Under the pieces are notes generated by a model. The model was not told where the DNA came from. It did not search any database and worked only from the letters and a program-made list of their open reading frames with translations. Of a stretch of 64,000 bases of DNA, positions 1 to 10,125 are shown one piece after another (position 1 is the first letter of the stretch; each line of letters starts with the position of its first letter). This DNA is from Leguminivora glycinivorella (taxonomy: Eukaryota; Arthropoda; Insecta; Lepidoptera; Tortricidae). The stretch is from assembly GCF_023078275.1 (NCBI RefSeq), contig NC_062990.1, positions 4,665,549 through 4,729,548 on the forward strand. Direction: 5' to 3'. A program made the position numbers and the translations under genes.

Positions 1-348
1 GTACGATATAAAAGTTTCTTTACTACTAACTAAATAGATAATAGTGGCATGTTAACAACTACCTATACTATATACTGTCGCAAAATAAATTTAATTGCAA
101 AATATAAAAATTGCACATTTGTTAAATTTAACAACCAAAACAAATAATACAGAACCACTGAAACTATCAAGACTGTTCCCCGCAGTTGTAATTTGGTTTA
201 ATTAATTGATAATGTCGCCGGCAGCATAAACCGGTTAGTGGTGAAGTTAGTATTCATTACTGAGTAAATTTACTAAATTAGCATAGTGCTAAGCCGAATT
301 TGGCAAAGACTAACTTACATACCACTAAATTTACTACCACTACTATTT
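1..348. other. AT-rich sequence, nothing recognised
   Basis: There is no coding frame with recognisable similarity and no obvious repeat structure. It ends where a copy of the AACCCCCGAC repeat begins. Confidence 0.6.
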
Positions 349-612
<264 letters not shown>

Positions 613-1857
613 GTTATTAGTTTCAATAAATATTCATTTTTCCAATTGCTATAACTGGGTTTTTGAAATGCGTAACTTTATCTTTCATATTATTTTTATA
701 CAATAAGATTACTTTTAAATGATGTGGAGCTTTAATGAAGCTCAAATCATACGTAAGTTCATGGCCTTATAACAAGAAGTCAATACTGTGCAAACCACTG
801 TGCATAAACTATAAAGAGGCTATAACTTTTATTGAGAAAAAAACTTTTATTTCCAGTTTTATTGTCAACGAGGCCACTACGCAATGCGGAACGTGCACAG
901 TGGGCTCTTTAGTACATTAACCCGCAAATTTACTTTGGAAATTAAAGAGGATTTGTTATTTTTAGAGGTAAAACGAGGTTTTAAAATAAACTGGAGTAAA
1001 TAAAGGATATTTTTGAAGCCTATACTAAATGTACTGAGGAGACGTTTTTTAAATTACATTCAGGCGGCGGGGCGCGGACGTCCGTTCCGCGCCTCAGGAC
1101 ATGCGTCTCTTGAGTGGAGACGGTCCCTAAGCTCAATTTATATCTAAAGTCAACTCCATAGCTTCCTAACGTCATGCCGTGCAATAAAAGCTCTGATGCC
1201 TATGAGCAAAAAGCATGTTTGATTAAATATAGGTACTGTATTTGTTCGTATGTATGTAGGTACGTAATGTAGTAGATAATTATGTATGTATGTAGATGTA
1301 ACTGCCAACAATCCGGAATAGGGACAAATTTCAGTAACAGAACCAAGTGCCTACTGTAATATTCCAACCACATTTTAGTACACATAACTTCAAGCATGAA
1401 ATCTTTAACACATTTTTCCTTTGCCCAGAATAAAATCTAAACGGATCACTACGCATTGCGGTGACTTGGCAGTGGCACAGACGGCATTACGGCCAAAATT
1501 GTATTTATTGCGGTTTATTTTCGTTGCTGCACTTTAAAATGGCACTGCACAGTGGGCTATTCGGGACGTTTAAGTGGACAAAATGCGAATTTGGTGTACA
1601 TTTTTTCATTACTAAGTTTTAACTTTAGTACGAGCAGACAGAGACTTGAGTACCTACCTATAATTTACACTATCAGGTAAAAAATAGAAGACTTTTAAAA
1701 TTAAAAATGGATTCTATTTTTATTCCAATTAAACTTGGATGGAAAGTCTTCAGAAAATTGTTAAAAACAACAGAATAACAAGGTTAAAAAGGGCAAATAT
1801 TATTAAGAGTAAAACTCTCTTTTAAGTGTTTTTCTTAGATTCGTCTGGAGACTCAAA
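613..1857. other. Anonymous AT-rich stretch
   Basis: No gene is recognised. The pieces at 880-910 and 1445-1560 share the wording cactacgca.tgcgg and gcacagtgggct, so they are probably two decayed members of one repeat. A GC-rich patch at 1065-1105 (gcggcggggcgcggacgtcc) stands out but has no clear partner. Confidence 0.4.
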
Positions 1858-2442
1858 CATATTTAAAAATATTTTAAGCGGATTACTCACGTGTGAAGTC
1901 GATATAACGCTCGGCATGTTTCGATTCGTTTTCGAGGATCTTTAATCGGCGCATACAAAAAAAGGTCTTCGGAAATGGATCGAAACATGCCGAGCGTTAA
2001 TCGACTTAACACGTATAAACCTCTTAAACATTTTTTTAATATGTTTTAGGTGCTGCTAGTTTTTAACCCCCAACGCAAAAACCATGGGGTGTTATAAGTT
2101 TGACGTGTCTGACTGTGTGTCTGTCTGTCGTCTGTCTGTTAGTCTGTCTATCTGTCTGTTAGTCTGTCTGTTTGTGTGTGTGTCTGTCTGTGGCATCGTA
2201 GCTCCCGAACGGATGAACCGATTTAGATTTAGTTTTTTTGTTTGAAAGCTGAATTAGTCGGGAGTGTTCTTAGCCATGTTTCATGAAAATCGGCCCACTA
2301 TGTCGCAGTCGGGGGTACAATTTTTTTTTGTATGCGCCGCGCTCTCGACGAGTAAAAAGATCCTCGGAAATGGATCGAAACATGACGAGCGTTATATCGA
2401 CTTAACACGTGAATACACCGCTTAAAATATTTTTAAATATTT
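1858..2442. mobile_element. Long-TIR MITE split by an AACCCCCGAC repeat
   Basis: The left arm reads atttaaaaatattttaagcg then gaagtcgatataacgctcgg and gcatgtttcgattcg. The right arm (2340-2442) is its reverse complement, ending cgcttaaaatatttttaaat. An additional inverted copy of the cgaaacatgccgagcgtt segment lies at 1975-2000. An independent fragment of the family is at 51905-52030. The middle is occupied by a separate repeat at 2060-2330. Confidence 0.7.
2060..2330 (+). mobile_element. AACCCCCGAC-family repeat, full copy
   Basis: It begins ttttaacccccaacgcaaaa, carries a GTCTGTCTG-rich stretch, then gaacggatgaaccgatttag and catgtttcatgaaaatcgg, and closes with cagtcgggggt. The ends are an inverted pair (AACCCCCGAC/GTCGGGGGTT). 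It lies inside the long-TIR MITE. No coding capacity. I count about twelve copies in the window in both orientations. Confidence 0.8.
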
Positions 2443-2701
2443 TGTCCAGAAAGTTTTATCCAGAAGAAAATCAACCATTCTAAGCATTTCCTTCCACACC
2501 TTAATATAGTCGTCTAAAAATACTTCGTCGGCAGTACAAATTCCGCACTGAGGAAACTATACCGGATATTAAGGAAGGTGCGGCTAGACGAGGCTTTTCA
2601 ATGTTATACAACGAAATTGATTTGATACTGATCCGATTTTACTCTCACTATTAAGTTGGTCAACCAAATCTTGTCACTAAAAAACCTAGCAACAAAATTT
2701 A

Positions 2702-2898
2702 AATTTTGAAATACCGACATAGTGGACTGATTTCCGTCAAACATGGCTAAGAACACTCCCAACTAATTCAGTTTTGAAACAAAAAAAATCTAAATCGGTT
2801 TAACTGTTTGATAGCTAAGATGCCACAGACAGACACACACAGACAGACAGACACTTCAAACTTATAACAAACCATCGTTTTTGAGTCTGTGGTTAAAA
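2702..2898 (-). mobile_element. AACCCCCGAC-family repeat, diverged
   Basis: Reverse-orientation copy with ccgacatagtggactgattt, tggctaagaacactcccaac, an ACAGACAGACAC run and a decayed terminal gtggttaaaaa. Confidence 0.75.
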
Positions 2899-3028
2899 AC
2901 GCGGCAAATTTGAAAAATGTAGGGATTTCCGGGAAATTGTCTTCATAAAGCGCGAGCGGAATCGTCGACGATCCATAGGACTTAAAAACCCATATCCCAC
3001 AGTCGACTTTCATGACATCATAGATTAA

Positions 3029-3378
3029 GGGCCAGTTGTATCAACCACATTTGACAGACACATCATCGTCACGCAGCAGACGTATATGGAACTTCCCATA
3101 CAATCAAATTTAACGAATGCTTTAACGGTGACAGACGGTTTGATCACAGTATAATAAAGAGTACTATCGTACAGTATGGCCACTCCCGCTCCCCGTTGAA
3201 AGTGCCACCCACCCCCTCTCGGTTATCTCACAGTTACCGCATGTCAAAAACGCGAACAGTCGACCTGTTATATCTCATACAAGCATGGTACGCGTTCAAC
3301 TATAATGTGTGCTAGGAACGCGCCTCTTTCATATATTTGGTCGCTAGTGTCCGAGATGTGGTTTGATGCAACCGGCCC
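3029..3378. mobile_element. PIF/Harbinger-like MITE with TAA duplication
   Basis: The TIRs are gggccagttgtatcaacc at the left and the complement of ggtttgatgcaaccggccc at the right. TAA flanks both sides (3026-3028 and 3379-3381). The 3-bp TAA duplication and GGGCC start fit PIF/Harbinger-type MITEs. It sits inside the TIR of the 3019-4020 element and is itself interrupted at 3145-3360. A sister copy is at 4483-4834. Confidence 0.75.
3145..3360 (-). mobile_element. CACACCTCGG element with 7-bp duplication
   Basis: It starts cacagtataataaagagtac and ends ccgagatgtg, flanked by gtttgat on both sides (3138-3144 and 3361-3367). It is non-coding. The same element in the opposite orientation is at 4580-4809. 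Other copies are at 12735, 28480 (truncated), 42250 and 52590. The superfamily is unassigned because only the four terminal bases (CACA/TGTG) are inverted. Confidence 0.8.
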
Positions 3379-3459
3379 TAAATATAAGAAGATCATACCG
3401 TCCCATAGATTAAAATGCGACCGCGTAAGAACGCGCATACACTACACCACACATAGATG

Positions 3460-3780
3460 ACTTCTCACTAGTCCCCTGACTGTAAGACAGGCCCTAAGTA
3501 AGTTAATTTTCAAACGCAAGCTGCACCAGCATCTGCTGAGTGCGGCACAAGTTAATTAGTTCTCCTTCGCCCATATGCATAATGTTTATAATATATTATT
3601 TGTATTTATGTATATCTATGTAAATATGTGTAATGATGTGAACGTATTATATTATGTATTATATTGCTATAGTTGTCATGTTTGGCCCAATGGTTGACTG
3701 GTAGAGAATGCATTAAGGCATTAAGTCCGCCATTTGTACTTTTTTTTCAATTGTGCAATAAAGTTTAAATACATAAATAA
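3460..3780 (+). mobile_element. LINE 3' end (non-LTR, 5'-truncated)
   Basis: It contains ggttgactggtagagaatgc, attaagtccgccatttgtac and a terminal gtgcaataaagtttaaatac plus (ATAA)n tail, followed by the duplicated target atagatg (3453-3459 and 3781-3787). Only 3' UTR is present. The same 3' end lies in reverse at 7580-7710. It belongs to a CR1/Jockey-like LINE, inferred from tail wording only. Confidence 0.75.
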
Positions 3781-4108
3781 ATAGATGGCGTGACAAAAAA
3801 TGTCTTATATTAGCTTTGGATTATACTTATAGATGGCTTTAAGTGTCACCTTTGACATAGATTTATCGCTCGAAAGTGACACTTAACGCCAATCTACAAG
3901 TAATCGATGGCAACAAGGCATTTTTGTGGCGCCATCTATGTGTGGTGCAGTGTATGCGCGTTCTTAGGCGGTCGCATTTTAATGTATGGGATGGTATGAT
4001 CTTCACATATTTAATCTATGGTATTGTATAATACCAAAACGAGCAAAAACTGGGTTACTATATTGTAATATGATGTTTGAAGATTATAAAGTAAACGTAT
4101 GTTATAAT

Positions 4109-4293
4109 AGGGATGACAACTACATAAAAAAATGGCATTCTGTTTAGTCCGTCAGTTAGATCGTAAAAAAACACTGAACACATATTTTTCGATTTTTCTA
4201 ATTAATGAAAAAATACAAAGATATAGAGCATATCTAGAATTCTTTGATAATCTAACTGACGGACTAATTAGTTTTTTTTAGTCGTCTCGTCTA
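4109..4293. mobile_element. Small MITE of the AGGGATGACGAC family
   Basis: The left end is agggatgacaactacataaa and the right end tttttttagtcgtctcgtct; internal tagtccgtcagttagatcg and ctaactgacggactaatta are inverted to each other. This is the short version of the family. Longer copies are at 22773-23631, 38364-38727 and 55780-56098. Confidence 0.75.
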
Positions 4294-4482
4294 TTAAATG
4301 AAGGAAAGTTTTTTTTTTACATTTTACATTTTTACGTATGTTTAATTAAGTTATGCTATGTGAACGTTAGTTATTTTCCTCGATTTGCTGAATGGTAAAA
4401 AGGGTATAGTGTTATATTTATACTTATCAATATCATATTTTGACGAATTAGAATGTCACTGCGCTGTGCACAGTATCGGTAA

Positions 4483-4834
4483 GGGTCACTTGCACCACCG
4501 AAAATGGAGGGTCAACCCGAGTTAACCCACCATTTTCATGGAATTTGACAGTTGACAGCCCACTAACCTTGAGTTAAGCCACACCTCGGACACTGGCGAT
4601 CAAATATATGAAAGAGGCGCGTTCCTAGCACACAGTCTAAGCTCGTGTAGGTGAACGCGTACCATGCTTGTATGAGTGAGATATGACAGGTCGACTGTTC
4701 GCGTTTTTGACAGGCGGTAACTGTGATGTAACTGAGAGGGGGTGGGCGGCACTTTCAGCGGGGAGCGGGAGTGGCCATACTGTACGTTAGTACTCTTTAT
4801 TATACTGTGGTTAAGCGGGTGATGCAAGTAGCCC
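4483..4834. mobile_element. PIF/Harbinger-like MITE, second copy
   Basis: The TIRs are gggtcacttgcaccacc and the complement of ggtgatgcaagtagccc, flanked by TAA (4480-4482 and 4835-4837). It is interrupted at 4580-4809 by the CACACCTCGG element. Confidence 0.75.
4580..4809 (+). mobile_element. CACACCTCGG element, intact, 7-bp duplication
   Basis: It runs from cacacctcggacactggcga to ttattatactgtg, flanked by gttaagc (4573-4579 and 4810-4816). It contains gaaagaggcgcgttcctagc, gaacgcgtacc and gtgggcggcactttcagcgg. Non-coding. Confidence 0.8.
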
Positions 4835-4989
4835 TAAGACTATAAATACATACTTGATAGTTATTTTAAGAGCTATTTAGATTTTCTTACTGTATGTCGA
4901 TAAAGCTGGATGAATGAATGTGGTATTTACCTGTAAGAAAAAGGAGAGAAATAAGTTATACACATTTTAATATAGCATTTGATTTTAAT

Positions 4990-5373
4990 TAGGGATGTCA
5001 CGAATGTCGCATGTGTCACATTCGCGAATGCGAATGCGAATGCGAATATCGCTGAATTTCATAAAAAAAACAAAATAAAAGCCAAGCAATCACCAACAAC
5101 CCGCTGGGTAAAGATGCTTACTATTGGTCAAACTGCCGAGTACGAACTTTACGCCGTACGAATTTGAGCTATCTGCGCATGCGCGAGTCGACAGTCGACC
5201 AGTAGCAATTGGAGCGGCCTGCGCGGGCGAGGAACAAGCTGTGACTTGCACATATTCGCATTCGCAAAACATTCGCATCGTTTGAAGCGAATGCGAATGT
5301 CAATGCGAATGTTTAAAAGAATACGAATCTTTCGCATATGCGAATGCGAATGCAAATATTCGTAACATCCCTA
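4990..5373. mobile_element. hAT-like non-autonomous element with GCGAAT subterminal arrays
   Basis: The ends are tagggatgtcacgaatgtcg and the complement of attcgtaacatccctA. Both subterminal regions are rich in GCGAAT/ATTCGC, at 5020-5048 and 5258-5360 in opposite orientation. The flanks attttaat (4982-4989) and gttttaat (5374-5381) are an 8-bp target duplication with one mismatch. The middle (5060-5240) is unrelated and non-coding. Subterminal hexamer arrays resemble the transposase-binding arrays of hAT elements. Confidence 0.65.
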
Positions 5374-5381
5374 GTTTTAAT

Positions 5382-5606
5382 GAGCGCAGCGGACCCCAGG
5401 CCTCGTAGCCGAATGGCATTTCTGCGATGCGAAACGCCACCGAAACGCCGCAGAAATGTAGTCTGGCTCTGTCGCGCCAATACGCAAGAGCGATAGAGAT
5501 AGATAGCTACGAAAGAGATATTATCGTGAGCGTTTCGTGAGCTTTTGTGCTTTTGGCTACGCACACAGGCTCCCATGAGCCGCGGCAAATACCGGGATAA
5601 CGCAAG
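5382..5606 (+). mobile_element. SINE tail fragment split by a MITE
   Basis: gcggaccccaggc (to about 5397) and tcccatgagccgcggcaaat through aacgcaaggaggatgat (5567-5606) together form the 3' end of the tRNA-derived SINE seen complete at 9770, 31940 and 61675. The interruption is the GTAGCCGAATGGC MITE, with a short caggc repeated at both borders. Confidence 0.6.
5398..5566 (+). mobile_element. GTAGCCGAATGGC-family MITE
   Basis: It has cgtagccgaatggcatttct at the left, a central ctctgtcgcgccaatacgca and agcgatagagatagata, then cgtgagcgtttcgtgagc and ggctacgcac at the right. The ends are inverted. Relatives are at 8583-8900 (dimer), 11636 and 34612, with fragments near 42060 and 51600. Confidence 0.75.
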
Positions 5607-5801
5607 GAGGATGATTCGGCTTTAAGGTGGATGTCCCGGGCTGTCCTGCCGACCAAGCACTAAAAGATGGCGTTACTGTGCACAATTTGCAAATTATCAC
5701 CATTTTTTTCTAAAAGTCAAGAAATTTTTTACGACATGTTGGATTCGGCGTGGAGAAAAAAAAATATGACACCCAATCCGAGAAATATGAAGCTCAAATG
5801 T

Positions 5802-5945
5802 AACGCCGTGGCTTGCGTGGGCGACGGTCGCGCGATGGTCGCGCGACGGCGATGCAACGCATACGAAATCAAACCTTATCTATATGGAAGTATGAGACGC
5901 GACGGCGACGGTCGCGCGACCGTCGCCCACGCAAGACACGGCGTA
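5802..5945. mobile_element. GC-rich palindromic MITE
   Basis: The left arm (cttgcgtgggcgacggtcgc) pairs with the right arm (cgaccgtcgcccacgcaag). The outer ends acgccgtg/cacggcgt also pair. Arms are about 50 nt around a 40-nt loop. Base composition is sharply GC-rich against its AT-rich surroundings. The frame spanning it has no recognisable product. Confidence 0.7.
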
Positions 5946-6311
5946 AGAGTAACTGGTGTTTCTGTAGAATTATGCGATATATATGCATACGTAACTAACT
6001 ACACGTCAAGGTTTGAAGTTCATACAATCTATGTATGACGAGATATCCTGTCAATAAAGTTGTATGAAATTCACGTCAGGAGAACCACCTTAATAAGTAG
6101 CTACAAAGAAAGTAAAGAACACATAATTATGTTATAATTATATTTTTTGCTTTCGATTTGTCTATCTAAAATAAAAATTCGCGCAATGAGATTTATAAAT
6201 TATTTTGTATTTACGCGCAAAGTATTTTCCAATTTATAATTATGAAGAAGGATACAAAATTAAACTAAACCACGTAAATATTTTTTTTATGCAAATGAAG
6301 TACCGGGTGAA

Positions 6312-6490
6312 ACCCATAGTAATATTATAAATGGGAATGTGTATGTGTATATTTGTTTGTCCGTCTTTCACGGCGACGGAGCGACGAATTGTAGTGATTT
6401 TTTAAGTGGAGATAGCTGAAGAGATGGAGAGTGACATAGGCTACTTTTTGTCTCTTTCTAACGCGAGCGAAGCCGCGGGTAAAAGCTTGT
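6312..6490 (+). mobile_element. Non-autonomous Helitron-like copy
   Basis: It begins catagtaatattataaatgg and proceeds through ttgtccgtctttcacggcga, gtgacataggctactttttg and gcgagcgaagccgcgggtaa to aagctt. The family consensus in this window ends GCTAG before T and starts TC, with no TIR or target duplication, as expected for Helitrons (Lep1-like). This copy has lost the exact CTAG terminus. Confidence 0.7.
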
Positions 6491-6639
6491 ATATTATATG
6501 TTTTAGTTACCGTCATAATCAAACAGTGCTACTAATATGCGAGATATATTCTACTGCGATAAAAAAACGTCATTTTGGACTGGATCCTATCCATATTGTA
6601 TATCTTATATTGTGATAGTTTGAATCGGGCCGTTAGTAT

Positions 6640-6791
6640 CAGTGGCGTTGCTGACAAAGGGCCTCTCGACATAAGATGGGCGCGAGTAATGAACTCTCCA
6701 CACGATGTTTGCTCGAGACTGACACGTGTGGCGAGGTCTGATGTGAAAGGGTTGGCACTATCAAATATGAATAAAATAAAAATAAATAAAT
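6640..6791. other. Unassigned repeat-like sequence with A-rich end
   Basis: gggcctctcgacataagatg and gtgtggcgaggtctgatgtg precede an (AATAAAT)n tail that joins the tail of the next SINE. This is probably the 3' end of a LINE in plus orientation, but I cannot name it. Confidence 0.35.
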
Positions 6792-7036
6792 AAATAAATA
6801 TCGGGGACACCTTACACAGATCAACGTAGCCCCAAACTAAGCAAAGCTTGTACTATGGGTGCTAAGCGACGATATACTTACTTAAATAGATAAATACATA
6901 CTTATATACATACAAAACATCCATGACTCAGGAGCAAATATCTGTGCTCATCACACAAATAAATGCCCTTACCGGGATTCGAACCCAGAACCGCGGCATA
7001 GCAGGCAGGTTCACTACCGACTGAGCCAGACCGGTC
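6792..7036 (-). mobile_element. tRNA-derived SINE (GACCGGTCTGGCTCAG head)
   Basis: On the minus strand it starts gaccggtctggctcagtcgg (box A-like) with ggttcgaatcccggtaaggg (box B) about 45 nt later. A tRNA-unrelated body contains gatgttttgtatgtatataa and gcttagtttggggctacgtt, and the tail is (ATTT)n. Copies are at 12140 and 24078. Confidence 0.8.
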
Positions 7037-7579
7037 GTCAAAAATAACTGTAATACGACCGATTGTTTTTATATTTTTGCCAAATCTTATATTTGTGGCC
7101 AAATACTAATTTTGAAGTACACGGACAGTCGCATGCTCAACCCAGACCTCATAGGATCATGATTTTGTGTTGGTTACTCTTATTACCCTTAGGGTTTTCC
7201 AAAAAAAATCTTGTAACATCTTCCTCTCTTTTTTCTCTTCACATCTTTTCAGGTTGTATCAATTTTGTACCATTTCTGTCTGGTCTGTTTTCATTTAGGA
7301 CAGAAATGGTTACTTCTTGTTTTTAATAAATAATATATAGTTTTAATAATATGTATACCTATATACATTTTCCGTAACGTTCTCGCCATCGAGTACAGCA
7401 TTCTTAACTCGTGGTAGCCACACAGTTGTGTAAAGTCGTGCAAACGTCCACCTGAACAAACAGCTAAATGACCTGATTCTTTGCTTACGTAAGCTTTGCT
7501 CCTGCGTGGGGCGACCTACTATGGGGCAGTGTATCTACTGTTGATTTACTCGAATGAGTACACAGTGTGGCTACCATAA
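7037..7579. other. Anonymous sequence
   Basis: No gene is recognised. Open frames here are short and of low complexity. Confidence 0.4.
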
Positions 7580-7710
7580 GGTTTTTTTATTTATTTAATT
7601 AAACTTTTTTGCACAAATATACGAAAAAGGGTACAAGTGGCGAACTGTAACGCCTTGAGGCATTCTCTACCAGTCAACCATTGAGCTAACCAGAAAGCTT
7701 GGTGCAAGAT
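7580..7710 (-). mobile_element. LINE 3' end, reverse orientation
   Basis: A (TTTA)n start, aacttttttgcacaaatata, cttgaggcattctctaccag and tcaaccattgagctaacc form the complement of the LINE 3' UTR described at 3460-3780. Confidence 0.7.
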
Positions 7711-7862
7711 TTTTAAAATTAAATATTAAGAAAACACAAGTCAATATTATTAGTGTAAGGTGATGTTCAATGAAACAACGACATGTCGGAAGTGATACAA
7801 TACGATACAAAAGTGATCTTTATTATATATGTCTCACTCGCACATTCATACTTTATACATAT

Positions 7863-7985
7863 ATTATAGGACATTCTTACACAGATTGACTGAGGCCCAC
7901 GGTAAGCTCAAGAAGGCTTGTGTTGTGGGTACTCAGACAACGATATATATAATATATACATAACGATATATATAATAATAATATA
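7863..7985 (-). mobile_element. Headless SINE tail
   Basis: aggacattcttacacagatt, gaggcccacggtaagctcaa and tgtgttgtgggtactcagac match the body of the SINE at 12140-12385, but the tRNA-like head is absent. A (TATA)-rich stretch follows. Confidence 0.65.
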
Positions 7986-8051
7986 TGTTAGTATTTAGTC
8001 CATCACTTTCATCAAAATAGACCATCAGTTCATTTTAGATTCCATTAACTC

Positions 8052-8245
8052 TCAAATAGTCCTTACATCCTGGCGGGTGTTGCCTCTGCGTGTGTCCCAT
8101 GATACGGGCAAGGGCAACATCCACTCGGTGTACCCCTTACATTTCATTAAAGTGTCGAAAGGGCCTCTACGCGTTGATTTCGGCCCCGCGCACGCCTCCC
8201 AAAGGTCCGGAATACCATTGTTCCGTGATGGGAAAGACATATGTT
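8052..8245 (-). repeat. Dispersed repeat, inverted partner of 9506-9690
   Basis: Segments such as cctggcgggtgttgcctctg and gcctcccaaaggtccggaat are the reverse complement, with divergence, of the copy at 9506-9690 (acggacctttgggaggcatg...ccccgccaggtg). The short frames across it are probably non-coding. Family unknown. Confidence 0.55.
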
Positions 8246-8582
8246 ATCTCTTTCATTCTACCTGGGATTATTACCTATCTAATGGACGTATTATGGTTCG
8301 ATCCAAATATCGACTTTTGCCCTTACATTAGTATTAAATATATTGTATGACATTGCCATCACTGCACAACCTTTGAGATACCTACGTCAAATCGATCGAT
8401 CAAATATATCAGTAACTTTTGACATTATTGTTCGAAGAATCGCCATTTTAATAGCAACATTTTAATTGAGCCGTTTTTATATTAAGTAGTGCTACTACAA
8501 AATTCCTCGTACGTCAGTAGTTTCAGTTTCATTCACCTGATACAAAACAAACAGCGCGCCGATCGAGAGCGCTCAATTATAC

Positions 8583-8900
8583 CAGGGTGGCTAGCCGAAT
8601 GGCACAATCGCTCACGAAACGCTCACGAAACGAAGCGCTAGTAGATATCTATCTCTATCGCGCTTGCGTATTGGCGCGACAGAGCCAGCGGCGTATCGCT
8701 TTCGTTTGGCGTCGGAGAAATGCCATTCGGCTACGGGGCCTGGCCCCGTAGCCGAATGGCATTTCTCCGACGCCAAACGAAAACGAAACGTAGTCCGGCT
8801 CTGTCGCGCCAATACGCAAGAGCGACAGGGATAGATATATACTAGCGTTTCGTTTCGTGAGCGTTTCGTGAGCGTTAGTGCCATTCGGCTACGCACCCTG
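8583..8900. repeat. Head-to-head dimer of the GTAGCCGAATGGC MITE
   Basis: Two MITE monomers in opposite orientation (8583-8740, minus; 8742-8900, plus) meet at ggggcctggcccc centred on 8741. Outer ends cagggtggctagcc and ggctacgcaccctg pair. Each arm carries gagaaatgccattcggctac and ctctgtcgcgccaatacgca or the complement. The result is one imperfect hairpin of about 150-nt arms with almost no loop. Confidence 0.85.
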
Positions 8901-8924
8901 AGAAGAGTGCCGTCAGCGCCATCG

Positions 8925-9165
8925 ATACTTTACTGCAAAATGAGCAGAAAATTATATCCTTTAGTAGCGAGACAAGCCAATATAGTACATGTACAATTGT
9001 ACACCTGTATAATAGGTGAGCCAAGCCACAATATACAATGCATGTACACCTGTATAGGTAGAATATTAGAGATTCGAATACATTGTACCTACCTAACACC
9101 TATAAAACCTATAAACCCATTATTCACATGCAAATAAATCATTCATTCATTCATTTACGGGCTTA
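8925..9165 (+). mobile_element. LINE 3' UTR fragment with (ATTC)n tail
   Basis: It includes tgtacacctgtataggtaga and acctataaacccattattca, and ends gcaaataaatcattcattca. Similar caaataaatga endings occur at 54540. Only non-coding 3' sequence is present. Confidence 0.5.
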
Positions 9166-9169
9166 TTGT

Positions 9170-9505
9170 TATTAAAACCTGACCAGGAATATATGACTAC
9201 TGTCAAGGATAATTTATGCAGAATTTACAACCTTCATACTGAGAATCGTAGGTACCTCGATTTTTTAGCGCCACCTATTAAATACTATATCATAACAGTT
9301 TACTGATGATCCCTACAGTTTTTTTTCTAAATGTGTATGGAAGTACTATCATGATATTAAAATAAAAAATCCTGTCGTTTAATCTCATGAAAAATAAAAA
9401 CACGCAAAAATATTTTAGGAAAATATAGTTTTGGCCACTTCCAATTCCAAGCTGCGAAACAGCGCCATCTAGTTTTAAGCCTAAAAGAGCTTTTATTATT
9501 ATTTG
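9170..9505. other. Anonymous AT-rich sequence
   Basis: I see nothing coding or clearly repetitive here. Confidence 0.4.
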
Positions 9506-9690
9506 TGTGTTCTTTTCATATCTCGGGACCATGGGGTCACGGACCTTTGGGAGGCATGTGTGGGGCCGAAGCCAACAGCGCAGAGGCCCTTTCAAACAAT
9601 TAAATCTAAAAGCAAGGGATACACGTGGCGGATACCATCCCCGAGTGCACAATGTGATACGTCCGGAGATGGTCCCCGCCAGGTGCAAAG
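9506..9690 (+). repeat. Dispersed repeat, inverted partner of 8052-8245
   Basis: See 8052-8245. The copy reads ctcgggaccatggggtcacg, ggaggcatgtgtggggccga and ggtccccgccaggtgcaaag. Confidence 0.55.
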
Positions 9691-9769
9691 ACTATTGCTG
9701 TGCAGCACTTTTGTGCTGCGATGGGAACTATATTATAAGGTCATAGGCTATGTGCAAGTTGGATGGTCT

Positions 9770-10114
9770 GCATATCATCATCCTCCTTGCGTTATCCCGC
9801 CATTTGCCACGACTCATGGGAGCCTGGGGTCCGCTTTGACAGCTAATCCCAAGATTTGGCGTAGGCACTAGTTTTACGAAAGCGACTGCCATCTGACCTT
9901 CCAACCCGAAGGGCAACTAGGCCTTATTGGAATTAGTCCGGTTTCCTCACGATGTTTTCCTTCACCGAAAACCGACTGGCAAGTATCAAATTATGACATT
10001 TCGCACATAAGTTCAGAAAAACTCATTGGTACGAGCCGGGTTCGAACCCGCGACCTCCGGATCGAAAGTCGCACGCTCTTACCGCTAGGCCACCAGCGCT
10101 TCACGATCTTGCGC
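9770..10114 (-). mobile_element. tRNA-derived SINE, complete, 11-bp duplication
   Basis: The minus-strand head contains ggtggcctagcggtaagagc (box A) and gtcgcgggttcgaacccgg (box B). The body reads gaaaccggactaattccaat and gatggcagtcgctttcgtaa, and the tail aacgcaaggaggatgatgat. Flanked by ttggatggtct (9759-9769 and 10115-10125). Two more complete copies (31940, 61675) also carry 11-bp duplications. Confidence 0.9.
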
Positions 10115-10125
10115 TTGGATGGTCT

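Larger units (their letters stand above)
3019..4020. mobile_element. 7-bp-TSD MITE (CATAGATTAAATA family), triply interrupted
   Basis: The ends are inverted: left catagattaa, then (after a 350-bp insert) taaatataagaagatcatac; right tcttcacatatttaatctat. Between them come aaaatgcgaccgcgtaagaa, a segment with gatggc and cacttaacgcc motifs, and the mirrored right half. Removing the two inserts (3029-3378 plus one TAA; 3460-3780 plus a 7-bp duplication) leaves about 315 bp, which matches the intact copies at 10841-11153 and 26280-26601. No target duplication is visible for this copy. Confidence 0.85.
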
